From: Nocardioides faecalis
GTDB taxonomy: Bacteria > Actinomycetota > Actinomycetes > Propionibacteriales > Nocardioidaceae
DNA: 64,000 nucleotides
Direction of reading: 5' to 3'
Assembly (NCBI RefSeq): GCF_018388425.1
Contig: NZ_CP074406.1
Coordinates: forward strand, 3,348,001 to 3,412,000
In this document: positions 45,211 through 54,626 of the stretch, in pieces
How positions within the stretch are numbered: the stretch's first letter is position 1
Layout of the letters: each line of letters starts with the position of its first letter
Translations under genes and position numbers: made by a program
The notes under the pieces: model-generated
The model's database searches: none
Told to the model about the DNA's origin: nothing
Seen by the model: the letters and a program-made list of their open reading frames with translations, nothing else

Positions 45211-46707
45211 CTAGGACTCGATCTTCACGCCGCGCTTGTTCTCGTCGCTGAGCCGGGCCTCCTCGGCGGCCTGCTGCTCCAGCTCGGCGCGACGGCGTTC
45301 GGCCGCGTCGTCGTACTCGCCGGGCTCGGAGACCAGGTCCGTAGCCCCGCGACTGAGCCTGGACAGCGCCTGTCGGGCGAAGATCTGCTGCTCGGTTGAG
45401 GTGCGCTCGGAGCGCCCGCGACCGAGGAAGGAGACCGCCCACCGCAGGACGGCGGTGACCCGGTTCTTGAAGCCGGTGAGGTAGAAGAGGTGCACCACCA
45501 GCCACATCAGCCAGGCGAGGACGCCGGTGAGGCGCATCTTGCCGACCATCGCCACCGCCCGGAAGCGGCTGATGATCGCCATGGAGCCCTTGTCGAAGTA
45601 CTTGAACGGGCCCTGGGACGGCTTGCCCTTGAGCCGGCCGTCGATCTCGTTGGCGGCGTACTTCGCGCCCTGGATCGCCACCTGCGCGACGCCGGGGAGG
45701 TTGTCCAGCGAGATCATGTCGCCGACCACGAACACCTCGGGATAGCCCGGCAGCGTCAGGTCGGGGTTCACCGCGATCCGTCCGGCCCGGTCCAGCGGGG
45801 CGCCGGTCTGCTCGGAGAGGATCCTGCCGAGCGGGCTGGCCTGCACACCGGCGGCCCACACCTTGGCGATGGCGTCGATGCGCTGCGAGCTGCCGTCCTT
45901 GTACTTCACCACCAGGCCGCGCTCGTCCACCTCGGAGACCAGGGCACCCAGGAGCACCTCGACGCCCAGGCCCTCCAGCTTCTCCTTGGTCCACGCACCG
46001 AGCTTGGCGCCGAAGGGGGGCAGCACCTGCGGCGCCGCGTCGACCAGGATCACCCGCGCGTGGCGGGTGCTGATCAGCCGGAAGTCGTCCTTGAGCGTGC
46101 GGTGCGCGAGCTCGGCGATCTGGCCGGCCATCTCCACGCCGGTCGGGCCGGCGCCCACCACGACGAACGTGAGCAGGTGGTCGGTCGGCTCACCGCGGGC
46201 GGCGGCGAGCTCGGCGAGCTCGAACGCGCCGAAGATCCGGCCCCGCAGCTCGAGGGCGTCGTCGATGCTCTTCATGCCGGGCGCGAACTCGGCGAAGTGG
46301 TCGTTGCCGAAGTAGGACTGGCCGGCCCCGGCAGCGACGATCAGCGAGTCGTACGACGTGACGAGCTCGCGGCCGAGCACCTGGGAGGTGACCACCCGCT
46401 TGTCGAGGTCGATGCCGGTGACCTCGCCCAGCAGCACGTGCGCGTTGTCCTGTCCGGCGAGCACCTCGCGGGTCGGCGGAGCGATCTCGCCCTCGGACAG
46501 GATGCCGGTGGCCACCTGGTACAGCAGCGGCTGGAAGAGGTGGTGCGTCGTCTTCGCGATCATCGTCACGTCGACGTCGGAGCGGCGCAGCGCCTTCGTC
46601 CCGAACAGGCCGCCGAACCCGGAGCCGATCACCACGACCTGGTGTCGGTCGGACCGACGGGCCACGCTGCGCTCAGCCGTCTCGGGCGTGTTGTCGCCTG
46701 CTGCCAT
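45211..46707 (-). CDS. ndh: Type II NADH dehydrogenase
   Basis: 498-residue FAD enzyme that passes electrons from NADH to menaquinone at the membrane without pumping. FAD motif VVVIGSGFGGLFG at about residues 24-36, NAD motif FVVVGAGPTGVEMAGQIAEL near 164, and the C-terminal FAD/quinone motif EVFVVGDMISLDN. Membrane-binding C-terminal helices are near LAWLMWLVVHLFYLTG, followed by a charged tail. ATG 46707 has AGGAGG five bases upstream. Confidence 0.94.
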   Translation of the reverse strand: MAAGDNTPETAERSVARRSDRHQVVVIGSGFGGLFGTKALRRSDVDVTMIAKTTHHLFQPLLYQVATGILSEGEIAPPTREVLAGQDNAHVLLGEVTGIDLDKRVVTSQVLGRELVTSYDSLIVAAGAGQSYFGNDHFAEFAPGMKSIDDALELRGRIFGAFELAELAAARGEPTDHLLTFVVVGAGPTGVEMAGQIAELAHRTLKDDFRLISTRHARVILVDAAPQVLPPFGAKLGAWTKEKLEGLGVEVLLGALVSEVDERGLVVKYKDGSSQRIDAIAKVWAAGVQASPLGRILSEQTGAPLDRAGRIAVNPDLTLPGYPEVFVVGDMISLDNLPGVAQVAIQGAKYAANEIDGRLKGKPSQGPFKYFDKGSMAIISRFRAVAMVGKMRLTGVLAWLMWLVVHLFYLTGFKNRVTAVLRWAVSFLGRGRSERTSTEQQIFARQALSRLSRGATDLVSEPGEYDDAAERRRAELEQQAAEEARLSDENKRGVKIES

Positions 46708-46929
46708 GGTTTCCTCCTGGGCGCTCGAGTCGCCGCTTATATCCGAACCTTGCATTGCATTGTCCCGCTCTGCCGCCGCGGTTCCCAGCCGGGTGCCCGT
46801 CGGGTGCCGCGACCGGGGCAGTCACACTTGGTCGAGCATCGTTCGCGGTCGCCCGACCTCGTTGGTTTGGCTTGGCGATACCGGGGGTATCCCACTCGGG
46901 ATCAGTACCCACGGGACCGATCAGAAGAC

Positions 46930-47949
46930 ATGACTCGGGCAGTGAGCACCGCACTGGAAGGTTCACCCGTGCACCACCGGCAGACCCTGGAACTGGCCCC
47001 CGGGCCCCGCAGCGTGCACGACGCACGCCGCTGGGCGGTCCAGACCTGCCGTGACATCGGTCGCGAGGACCTCTGCGAGTGCGCCGAGCTCGCCATCTCC
47101 GAGCTGGTCACCAACGCCGTGCTGCACGGAGAGGGCCCGCTGCGCACCCAGCTGCGCGGGACCGCCGAGCACCCGCGCTTCGAGGTGCACGACTCCTCGA
47201 CCATCCCCCCGCAGCCGCCGAACCGGGGCCGCGGGTTCGACCTCGACGCCTTCGACCTGGACTCCTTCGACGCGTTGGACGAGGAGCACCTCGCCGCGCT
47301 GGCCACGGTCGGCCGCGGCCTCGAGATCGTCGCCCGCGCCTCCGCGGCCTGGGGCGCGGAGATCGAGGAGGACGGCAAGGCGGTGTGGTTCGAGCCGGCC
47401 GCCGAGCTGGCCTCGGAGGGCGGGGCGCCGTACCAGCTCACCCACAGCTTCCCGCCGCTCACCGAGGACCACACCCGGGTGGGTGAGGTGGCCGTGCAGA
47501 TCAACGGCGTGCCGACGCGGGAGTTCCGAGCGTTCCAGCGGCACTACCGCGACCTGCGCCGCGAGATCCGGCTGCTGGCCCTGGCCCACGAGGACGACTA
47601 CCCGTTGGCCAAGGTGCTCTCGGAGCACTTCGACGCCCTCGAGCGCCCCCTGCGCGCCAACATGGGCCGCGAGCAGGTCGACGACGCAGCCGCCGCTGGT
47701 CGCTCCTCGACCAACCTGCGGCTGCGGATGACCCGCGAGGTCGCCCGACAGATCGGCGGCCTCGTCGACCTGCTCGACGCCGCCGACGACTTCAGCCGCG
47801 CCCAGCGGCTGCTCACCGCACCGCGGACCCCGGAGCAGCGCGCCTTCCAGATCTGGTTCCTCGGCGAGTTCCGCCGCCAGTCCGCCGGCGCGCCGCCGGT
47901 GGCCTGGCAGGACGGCTCGGGCAGCGGCGCGCCCTCCCGGGCGCTCTGA
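46930..47949 (+). CDS. Anti-sigma-type ATP-binding protein (HATPase_c_2)
   Basis: 339-residue protein. Residues 20-160 are an RsbW/SpoIIAB-like ATPase with the N-box CAELAISELVTNAVLHGEG and a G1-like ATVGRGLEIVARAS. Residues 165-339 are a helical extension of unknown role (REFRAFQRHYRDLRREIRLL). Such proteins in actinobacteria act as anti-sigma or switch kinases; no sigma or anti-anti-sigma gene is next to it. Divergent from ndh. Confidence 0.82.
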   Translation: MTRAVSTALEGSPVHHRQTLELAPGPRSVHDARRWAVQTCRDIGREDLCECAELAISELVTNAVLHGEGPLRTQLRGTAEHPRFEVHDSSTIPPQPPNRGRGFDLDAFDLDSFDALDEEHLAALATVGRGLEIVARASAAWGAEIEEDGKAVWFEPAAELASEGGAPYQLTHSFPPLTEDHTRVGEVAVQINGVPTREFRAFQRHYRDLRREIRLLALAHEDDYPLAKVLSEHFDALERPLRANMGREQVDDAAAAGRSSTNLRLRMTREVARQIGGLVDLLDAADDFSRAQRLLTAPRTPEQRAFQIWFLGEFRRQSAGAPPVAWQDGSGSGAPSRAL

Positions 47950-48018
47950 GGCTCCCCGCACGCCCCCGCACGCCCCCCTAGAGGCTCACGGAGGCCCCGG
48001 GAGCCGGCCCAGGCCAGC

Positions 48019-48375
48019 TCAGGCGTAGCCGAGGTCGTGCAGCCGCGCGTCGTCGATGCCGAAGTGGTGCGCCACCTCGTGCACCACGGTGATCCGGATC
48101 TCGGCCGTCAGGTCGTCCACGTCGTCGCACATGTCCTGCAGCGGGCCACGGAACAAGAAGATCCGGTCCGGCAGCTGCGGCAACAGGTCGCCGCCGCGCT
48201 CGGTGAGCGCGACGCCGTCGTACAGGCCGAGCAGGTCGTCCGGCTCGCCCGGCGGCGGCTCGTCCTCCACCAGCACCACCACGTTGCGCACCAGCCGAGC
48301 CAGCTCGTCGGGGATCTCGTCGAGGGCGGCGTCGACCAGGGCGTCGAACTCCTCGGGGCTCACCTCGACCGGCAT
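48019..48375 (-). CDS. Zincin-like metallopeptidase family protein
   Basis: 118-residue protein with the zinc motif HEVAHHFGI (H99, E100, H103), preceded by the conserved FLFRGPLQ segment. Full length for this small actinobacterial family of predicted metallopeptidases. Cytoplasmic; substrate unknown. Confidence 0.88.
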   Translation of the reverse strand: MPVEVSPEEFDALVDAALDEIPDELARLVRNVVVLVEDEPPPGEPDDLLGLYDGVALTERGGDLLPQLPDRIFLFRGPLQDMCDDVDDLTAEIRITVVHEVAHHFGIDDARLHDLGYA

Positions 48376-48407
48376 GCGCCCATTGTGACGGGCGGTGCGA
48401 GGTGGAC

Positions 48408-48450
48408 GAAAAACACCACAGGCGGCGGGATCCGGTGGATCCTGCCGCCT
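48408..48450 (-). terminator. Terminator downstream of tRNA-Asp
   Basis: A 14-15 bp stem at 48420-48450 around GGT, followed on the minus strand by TGTGGTGTTTTTCG. Confidence 0.8.
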
Positions 48451-48456
48451 GACTGG

Positions 48457-48530
48457 CGACCCTGACGAGACTCGAACTCGCGACCTCCGCCGTGACAGGG
48501 CGGCGCGCTAACCAACTGCGCTACAGGGCC
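48457..48530 (-). tRNA. tRNA-Asp (GTC)
   Basis: 74-nt cloverleaf on the minus strand, anticodon loop CTGTCAC giving GTC, acceptor GGCCCTG/CAGGGTC with discriminator G. The next three bases encode CCA (48454-48456). Confidence 0.95.
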
Positions 48531-48614
48531 TTGCTGCTTCACTGGTGAAGCGGTGGAACTCTAACCCATGACCACCCACGATCCCCAAATCGTCGGCTTC
48601 TCGGACCGGATCCG

Positions 48615-48687
48615 CACCCCCAACCGGATTCGAACCGGCGTACCCGCCGTGAAAGGGCGGTGTCCTAGGCCGCTAGACGATGGGGGC
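48615..48687 (-). tRNA. tRNA-Glu (TTC)
   Basis: 73-nt cloverleaf on the minus strand, anticodon loop CTTTCAC giving TTC, acceptor GCCCCCA/TGGGGGT. CCA not encoded. It lies 84 bases upstream of tRNA-Asp in the same direction, so the two may share a transcript. Confidence 0.95.
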
Positions 48688-48840
48688 CCGCCGCCACCGA
48701 CCAGGTCGGAGGAGGCCGGGACAGCATAGTGCGGCGCACATCGACGGCGCCCATCGACGGCGCGCCGTGCGCCCGCGGAGCGAGATGGGGGCGCCGCTTT
48801 CGTACGACGGCACGGTCTCGGGTAAACTTCGGCACTGCTT

Positions 48841-48917
48841 GGGCAGGTAGCTCAGTTGGTACGAGCGATCGCCTGAAAAGTGATAGGTCGGCGGTTCGAC
48901 CCCGCCCCTGCCCACCA
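48841..48917 (+). tRNA. tRNA-Phe (GAA)
   Basis: Acceptor GGGCAGG/CCTGCCC, anticodon stem ATCGC/GTGAT around CTGAAAA (GAA), with CCA encoded. A TAAACT -10-like box at 48822-48827 lies just upstream and a terminator follows. Confidence 0.95.
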
Positions 48918-48924
48918 GCACGGT

Positions 48925-48961
48925 GAAGCCCCCTCCGGAGACGGCGGGGGCTTCGCTGTTT
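48925..48961 (+). terminator. Terminator of tRNA-Phe
   Basis: GAAGCCCCC (48925-48933) pairs with GGGGGCTTC (48946-48954), followed by GCTGTTT. Confidence 0.85.
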
Positions 48962-49034
48962 CTCGGCGCTCCCCGGCATCGCCGTCTTCGCCGTCTTCGC
49001 CGGCCGGGCTTCGGCGCCCCGGCAGGATGGGGGC

Positions 49035-50111
49035 GTGACGAAGCACCTCGCCGATCCCGTCCCGCTCCCCCACGGCCCCGCCCTCGCGAACCGGTTCGCC
49101 CTGGCCCCGTTGACCAACACCCAGAGCAACCCCGACGGCACCCTGTCCGACGACGAGCACGACTGGCTGGTCGCCCGCGGGCGCGGCGGGTTCGGGCTGA
49201 CGATGACGTGTGCGGCGTACGTCTCCCCCGGCGGCCAGGCGTGGGCCGGCCAGCTCGGCATCAGCGACGACCGTCACCTGCCCGGGCTCACCCGGCTCGC
49301 CGACAGCCTCCGCGCCACCGGCACCCGCTCCTCGGTGCAGCTGCATCACGCCGGCCGCCGCGCCGACCCGGCCGTCACCGGCCGGCCCAACGTCGCACCG
49401 TGGGCGGAGGCCGAGCGGGACACCGCCGCCCTGAGCACCGCCGAGGTCACCGGCGTGGTCGAGGACTTCGTGGCCGCCGCGGTCCGCGCCGAGCGGGCCG
49501 GGTTCGACGGCGTGGAGGTGCACGGCGCCCACGGCTACCTGCTCGGCCAGTTCCTCGACGCCCGGCACAACCACCGCGACGACGGGTACGGCGGCTCGCT
49601 CGACGGGCGCTACCGGGTCCTGGACGAGGTGCTGCGCGGCATCCGGGAGGCCACCGGCCCCAACTTCCAGCTCGGGCTGCGGCTGACCCCCGAGGGCAAC
49701 GGCATCACGCTGCCCGAGGGCCGCGAGATCGCCCGCCGGGCGCTGGCCTCGGAGCTGCTGGACTACCTGGACATGTCACTGTGGGACGTCTTCATGCGCC
49801 CGCGCGGCGAGGGCCACGAGGGGCTGCTCATCGACCACTTCGTCGACCTGCCCCGGCAGGGTGCCGCCCTCGGCGTCGCCGGCTCGGTGCAGTCCGCGGC
49901 CGACGCCCGGTGGTGCCTTGAGCGCGGCGCCGACCTCGTCACGGTCGGCACCGGCGCGATCCTGCACCACGACTTCGCTGCCCGCGCGCTGGCCGACCCC
50001 GACTTCGTCGTACGGGCGCGGCCGGTGCCGCGCGACGTGCTGCGTGCCGAGTTCGTGGGCCCGGCGTTCGTGGACTACCTCGCTGCGGGCTGGGACGACC
50101 TCGTCGCCTGA
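49035..50111 (+). CDS. Old-yellow-enzyme family NADH:flavin oxidoreductase
   Basis: 358-residue FMN TIM-barrel oxidoreductase. Key parts: FALAPLTNTQSNPDGTLS at the FMN site, VQLHHAGRRADP, and the substrate-binding GFDGVEVHGAHGYLLGQFLD plus NHRDDGYGGSLDGRYR. Such enzymes reduce activated alkenes using NAD(P)H. The natural substrate is unknown. It starts with ATG 49035, or a GTG a few bases earlier. Confidence 0.92.
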   Translation: MTKHLADPVPLPHGPALANRFALAPLTNTQSNPDGTLSDDEHDWLVARGRGGFGLTMTCAAYVSPGGQAWAGQLGISDDRHLPGLTRLADSLRATGTRSSVQLHHAGRRADPAVTGRPNVAPWAEAERDTAALSTAEVTGVVEDFVAAAVRAERAGFDGVEVHGAHGYLLGQFLDARHNHRDDGYGGSLDGRYRVLDEVLRGIREATGPNFQLGLRLTPEGNGITLPEGREIARRALASELLDYLDMSLWDVFMRPRGEGHEGLLIDHFVDLPRQGAALGVAGSVQSAADARWCLERGADLVTVGTGAILHHDFAARALADPDFVVRARPVPRDVLRAEFVGPAFVDYLAAGWDDLVA

Positions 50112-50171
50112 GGGCGACTCGACCGACCACAACGGGTGACTCGGCGGAGCACCAAGAGGGGATTCGGCGGG

Positions 50172-51488
50172 TCAGAAGGTGCGGGCCTCGGCGAGGACGG
50201 CGTCCCGGTCCTCCGGCAGGACGAAGCCGGCGGCGATGGCGGCGTCCGTGGCGGCGGTGTAGGCGGCCAGGTAGTCCTCGTGGGTGGGCCAGAGCCGGTC
50301 GCGGACCTCGGGCGGCAGCGCCACCGTGCGGCCGAACAGCTCGCAGATGACCGACGCCCCCGGGGAGGCCACCCCGGAGAGCACCTCGACCGGGGCGTCG
50401 ACGACCGGCGTGCGGACCCCGCCGCGGGCGTTGCCGACCTCGTCGAGCACGAAGGCGCCCTCAGCGACCTCGATCGGCTCCGCCGACGGCGCGGCCGCGC
50501 CGCCACGCGCCCAGGCCTCCAGGTGGCGCAGGGCGGCGCGGACGACGTACGTCTGCTGTCCGCGGTTGACCGGATCCGGGCAGCCGAGGAAGGACTCGAA
50601 CTCCCCGATCTGGACGAGGTCGGCGTGCGCGGAGCCGGCGACCTCCCAGACCCGCAGCAGCGGGCCGTCGGGCTGGCGGGCGGGCAGGTAGTTGAGGCGG
50701 CCGAGCAGGTCGCCCTCCGCCTGCACCACCAGCACCGGCACCTCCAGGTCGTCGGTGATCGGCTCCGCTCCCCCGCTCGCCCCGCCTGCCGCGCGGGCGG
50801 CGGTGAGGTCGATGCCGGCACCCACCGGGCCCAGCGGCGCGGCGATGTCGCCGCGGCTGTGGATCAGGAACCCGTCGAAGGCCCGGGTCCGCGGCTGCAC
50901 CTGGTTGACGTAGGTGGTGAGCAGGTACGCCGACTGCGACTCCCCGATCGCCAGCACCTTGTCGACCTCCAGGCCCTCGAGCGGGTCGCCGGGGCGGGCG
51001 TCGGCCAACGCTCGGGCGACCGCGGTGAAGATGCCGTGCGCCCAGGCGTCGCCGGGGTGGTGCAGGTCGCCGTAGCGCTCCGGGTCGCTGCCCTTGAGCC
51101 CCTGGACCCCGGCGCCCGCGACGGCGACCAGGGCGCCGCCACCCTCCACCCCGACGTGCTGCGCCGAGACGCCCGCCCAGGCGTGGCCGCGGCGCACCAG
51201 CTCCTCGCCCAGGTAGGTCCAGTCCGGGGCGGCGTCGGAGCCGGAGGAGACGTTGAGCCACTCCACCACCAGCGTGCCGCTGAACGACGCGTCCACCGGG
51301 CGCCGTACGACGACGCGGGTGGCGAACGGCGCCTCCGCCTCCCCCGGCAGTGCCTGCACCGTGCCGGAGGCGGCGTGCTCGGTCTCCGCCCACCCGGCGG
51401 CCGCGAGATCCGGACCCGGGTGGACGGCGGTGAGCGCCACCCCGGCGCCGCCGGACAGGGTGAGGAAGGACACAGGTGTCGTCGACAT
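50172..51488 (-). CDS. Alpha/beta-hydrolase domain protein (Abhydrolase_10 type)
   Basis: 438-residue soluble hydrolase. VVEWLNVSSGSDAAPDW and WAGVSAQHVGVEG are typical of this family, and the nucleophile Ser is in LAIGESQSAYLLTTYVNQ. The acid and His lie in the C-terminal half (for example GSAHADLVQIG). No signal peptide. Start ATG 51488 (MSTTPVSFLTL). Substrate unknown. Divergent from the next gene, sharing a gap of about 60 bases. Confidence 0.85.
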   Translation of the reverse strand: MSTTPVSFLTLSGGAGVALTAVHPGPDLAAAGWAETEHAASGTVQALPGEAEAPFATRVVVRRPVDASFSGTLVVEWLNVSSGSDAAPDWTYLGEELVRRGHAWAGVSAQHVGVEGGGALVAVAGAGVQGLKGSDPERYGDLHHPGDAWAHGIFTAVARALADARPGDPLEGLEVDKVLAIGESQSAYLLTTYVNQVQPRTRAFDGFLIHSRGDIAAPLGPVGAGIDLTAARAAGGASGGAEPITDDLEVPVLVVQAEGDLLGRLNYLPARQPDGPLLRVWEVAGSAHADLVQIGEFESFLGCPDPVNRGQQTYVVRAALRHLEAWARGGAAAPSAEPIEVAEGAFVLDEVGNARGGVRTPVVDAPVEVLSGVASPGASVICELFGRTVALPPEVRDRLWPTHEDYLAAYTAATDAAIAAGFVLPEDRDAVLAEARTF

Positions 51489-51551
51489 GGGGGGATCATG
51501 CCGTGCCGTGCCGAGTTGAGTCGCGGCGCGGCAGCCGCCAGAGTCACCTGT

Positions 51552-53093
51552 GTGCTGCCCCGGTTCGAGATCGTCGCCCGCCACCGGCCCGTCACCATCG
51601 TCGGCACGCCGCAGGCCGGGGCGGCGTGGGCGGACGGCGACGCCCCGGACGGTGCCTCCGCGCCGCTGCCGCAGCCGGCACCCAGCGTCGCGATCGAGGT
51701 GATGCTGCCGCCGACCGGCGCCGACGCCCCGCCGGCTGTCGGCGTGCCGGCCGTCAGCGTGCCGGCTGTCGGCGAGCCGGGCGGGCCGACCGCAGTCCTG
51801 CGGCTCTCCGGACCCGACGGCAGCCTGTTCGAGGTCCGGCTGGTGGACGGTGACGTCGCGCTCACCGTGGACTCCGACGGCACCGCCACGCGGCACCGCA
51901 GTCGACGCCGCGGACGGGTGCGGCAGGTGCCGACCGGCCTCGCACTGACCCTCACCGGCACCCAGCTGGCTGCCCTGACCTGCGAGGACGGCGCCTGGGT
52001 GGTGCGCGCCCGCGTCGACCTGACCGGCCGGGTGGACGTGCGCGACCCCGGCTGGCTCGCGGGCCTGCGGGGCGGGTGGGAGACCAGCCGCCGCGGCACG
52101 GTGGCCGGCTGGTCCGCCGGCGGGTTCGGCCAGCTGGGGCTGCGCGACGTCCGGCTGGTCACGCACGCGGACGGCACGCCGTACCGGGTGGGCGAGGACC
52201 TGCTGTTCACCGCCACCAGCGCCGGGCCGGGCTTCTTCGGCACCGCGCACACGTCGGTGTGGCGGATGCCGGAGCCGGTGGGCGAGCAGCCCCCGGTGCA
52301 CTGTGCCGACCTGTTCTTCACCCGCAACCAGCAGCCGCAGGTGTACGGCGACCACGCCACGCACCTGCTCCGCGACGGCGACGAGTGGCTGGTCGCGACC
52401 AGCACCTGGTCGGACTTCCCCGACGACCGGGCGGCGCGGCGCACGGCGCGGGTGGCGGTCGCGCTGGCCCGTACCGGCGCGGACCTCACCCGAGGACGTC
52501 ACGTGCTGCCCGCCCAGGAGCTGGCGCTGCCGGACCCGGCGCCGCTGACCGGCTCGGGGCCGAGCGTCGGCATGTGGGACCCGCACCTGGTGCGCACCGA
52601 GACGGGCGAGTGGCTCGTCGGCTACGTCAGCGCCCGCCGGTTCTTCGACTTCCACCCCGTGCTGGCGAGCGGTCCCTCGCTCGACGACCTCATGCTGCGC
52701 GGCGCCGCCGGGGACCGCCGGGCCACCGAGGGCACGACGATCACCCGCATCGACGGCGAGTGGCGGGTGCTGGCCAGCGACGGCCGGGACAACCCCCGAG
52801 GACGACGAGCCCGGATGCCGGTGCTCGACCTCGCGCTGGCGGACGTCGGCGTGCTGGATGCGCCGTACCCGACGAACATCCCCTGGCCGAGCGTCGTCGC
52901 GCCCGATCCGGGTCACGCGGGGCGGCCGTGGTCACTGCTGACGTTCGACGGCACGCCCAGCGGCGGCCGGCTCGCCGGCTACGGCACCCACGGCGACCTG
53001 GTGGTCATGCGGGAAGCCGCGAGCGGCTCAGGGCCGGCACAGGCGTCGACAGAGGTGACGACGACGGTGACGACGACGGTGACGACGAGGTGA
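51552..53093 (+). CDS. Beta-propeller-like hypothetical protein
   Basis: About 513 residues from a GTG at 51552; an ATG at 51498 close to a G-rich site is an alternative. Repeated blades such as DLLFTATSAGPGFFGTAH, DGDEWLVATSTWSDF, MWDPHLVRTETGEWLVGY and ITRIDGEWRVLASDGRDN suggest a five-bladed propeller similar to glycoside hydrolase families 32/43/68, but catalytic residues cannot be assigned. It ends in a Thr/Val repeat (TTTVTTTVTTR). Cytoplasmic by sequence. Confidence 0.65.
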   Translation: MLPRFEIVARHRPVTIVGTPQAGAAWADGDAPDGASAPLPQPAPSVAIEVMLPPTGADAPPAVGVPAVSVPAVGEPGGPTAVLRLSGPDGSLFEVRLVDGDVALTVDSDGTATRHRSRRRGRVRQVPTGLALTLTGTQLAALTCEDGAWVVRARVDLTGRVDVRDPGWLAGLRGGWETSRRGTVAGWSAGGFGQLGLRDVRLVTHADGTPYRVGEDLLFTATSAGPGFFGTAHTSVWRMPEPVGEQPPVHCADLFFTRNQQPQVYGDHATHLLRDGDEWLVATSTWSDFPDDRAARRTARVAVALARTGADLTRGRHVLPAQELALPDPAPLTGSGPSVGMWDPHLVRTETGEWLVGYVSARRFFDFHPVLASGPSLDDLMLRGAAGDRRATEGTTITRIDGEWRVLASDGRDNPRGRRARMPVLDLALADVGVLDAPYPTNIPWPSVVAPDPGHAGRPWSLLTFDGTPSGGRLAGYGTHGDLVVMREAASGSGPAQASTEVTTTVTTTVTTR

Positions 53094-53130
53094 GGTCAGG
53101 AGGCCTTGACGGAGCCTCGCGCCCGCGTGG

Positions 53131-53310
53131 TCAATCGCGCGGGCGGTAGTCCGACCACTCGTCGCTCTCGTCGACCTCTTCGACCACCGGCTTGCGCGCG
53201 GGCTCACCATGGAGCTCGGCAGCCAGGGCCGACAGGTCGGTCTCGTGAGTGCGGTACTTCAGGTCGCGGGCGACCTTGGTCTGCTTGGCTTTCGCACGGC
53301 CGCGGCCCAT
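53131..53310 (-). CDS. DUF3073 family protein
   Basis: 59-residue basic-then-acidic protein, MGRGRAKAKQTKVARDLKYR at the start and VDESDEWSDYRPRD at the end. This small family is widespread in actinobacteria and typically sits just downstream of purM, as here. Function unknown. ATG at 53310, TGA at 53131. Confidence 0.9.
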   Translation of the reverse strand: MGRGRAKAKQTKVARDLKYRTHETDLSALAAELHGEPARKPVVEEVDESDEWSDYRPRD

Positions 53311-53400
53311 AGGGTCCAGCCCCCTCGCACACTTGGCCGGAAGCCCTCCGGGCTCCGGACTGCTGAATACGTAGTCTTCGTGGGGTCAACGGTACATGCC

Positions 53401-53438
53401 GCCCCGGTGTTCCCGCACGCCAGGGCGAACACCGGGGC
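53401..53438. terminator. Hairpin between purM and DUF3073
   Basis: GCCCCGGTGTTC (53401-53412) pairs perfectly with GAACACCGGGGC (53427-53438). No T run, so terminator function is likely but not certain. Confidence 0.55.
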
Positions 53439-53454
53439 CGTGGTGAGTCCGATG

Positions 53455-53490
53455 TCACCAGCCGGGTCACCAGCCGGGTCACCAGCCGGG
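53455..53490. repeat. 12-bp tandem repeat at the purM stop
   Basis: Three perfect TCACCAGCCGGG units; the third contains the purM stop codon and the last purM codons. Unit duplication has extended the region just past the stop without changing the protein. Confidence 0.8.
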
Positions 53491-54543
53491 GTGCTGACCC
53501 ACCAGCTCGACGGTGCCCTGCTGCTCCGGGTCGACGGCGACCTCGCCGGCGACCCAGGCGTCCACACCGAAGTCCGCCAGGCGCGTCACGACGCCGTCCA
53601 CGGCCTCGGGCGCCACGATCGCGACCATGCCCACGCCGCAGTTCAGCGTGGCCTCCAGGTCCGGCTGGGAGACCTCCCCCAGGCGTCGTACGACGTCGAA
53701 GACGGCGCCGGGCGTCCAGGTGCCGCGGTCCAGGGTGGCCTTGAGCTCCGGCGGCATCACGCGTGCCAGGTTGTTGGCCAGGCCGCCGCCGGTGACGTGG
53801 GCCATCGCGTGCACCTCGTGCTCGCGGGCGATCGCCAGGCAGGGCTTGGTGTAGAGCCGGGTCGGCACCAGCAGCTCCTCGCCGAGGGTGCGGCCGAACT
53901 CCTCGACGTGCCGGTCCACGGTCCAGCCTGCCTGCGTGAAGAACACGTGGCGGGCCAGGGAGTAGCCGTTGGAGTGCAGGCCGCTGGCGGCCATCGCCAC
54001 CACCACGTCGCCGGGGCGGACCCGGCCGGGGCCGAGCAGGTCGTCGGCCTCCACCACGCCGGTGGTGGCGCCGGCGACGTCGTACTCGTCGGGCGCAAGC
54101 AGGCCGGGGTGCTCGGCGGTCTCGCCGCCGACCAGGGCGCAGCCGGCCTCGGTGCAGGCCTCCGCGATGCCCTTGACGATCGCGGCGATCCGCTCCGGCA
54201 CGACCTTGCCGGTGGCGATGTAGTCGGTCATGAACAGCGGCTCGGCGCCGCACACGACGAGGTCGTCGACAACCATGCCGACGAGGTCGAAGCCGATGGT
54301 GTCGTGCTTGTCCATCATCTGCGCCACCGCGACCTTGGTACCGACGCCGTCGGTGGAGGTCGCCAGCAGCGGGCGCTTGTACGCCAGCAGCGCGGAGGCG
54401 TCGAAGAGGCCGGCGAAGCCGCCGAGGCCACCGAGCATCTCGGGGCGGCGGGCCTTCTCCACCCACTCCTTCATCAGGTCGACGGCGCGGTCCGCGGCCT
54501 CGATGTCGACACCGGCGCGGGCGTAGGCGTTGTCGTTGCTCAT
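53479..54543 (-). CDS. purM: Phosphoribosylformylglycinamidine cyclo-ligase (AIR synthase)
   Basis: 354-residue enzyme that closes the imidazole ring of FGAM in step five of purine synthesis using ATP. YARAGVDIEAADRAVDLM at the N-terminus, the ATP/phosphate site LLATSTDGVGTKVAVAQMM, DLVVCGAEPLFMTDYIA and ALVGGETAEHPG are in family order. ATG at 54543. It lies 83 bases downstream of purF on the same strand. Confidence 0.96.
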   Translation of the reverse strand: MSNDNAYARAGVDIEAADRAVDLMKEWVEKARRPEMLGGLGGFAGLFDASALLAYKRPLLATSTDGVGTKVAVAQMMDKHDTIGFDLVGMVVDDLVVCGAEPLFMTDYIATGKVVPERIAAIVKGIAEACTEAGCALVGGETAEHPGLLAPDEYDVAGATTGVVEADDLLGPGRVRPGDVVVAMAASGLHSNGYSLARHVFFTQAGWTVDRHVEEFGRTLGEELLVPTRLYTKPCLAIAREHEVHAMAHVTGGGLANNLARVMPPELKATLDRGTWTPGAVFDVVRRLGEVSQPDLEATLNCGVGMVAIVAPEAVDGVVTRLADFGVDAWVAGEVAVDPEQQGTVELVGQHPGW

Positions 54544-54626
54544 GGTTCTCCGGTCAGCTGGGTCTCGACAGGCGCGGCCACCGGGGTGGCCGGCACGGGA
54601 TGGCCGTCAGGGGCGCTGGCGGCCGG

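Noticed and set aside
53204..54466. 420-residue minus-strand frame overlapping purM
   Set aside because: Out of frame with purM, low complexity and without domain; purM explains the region.
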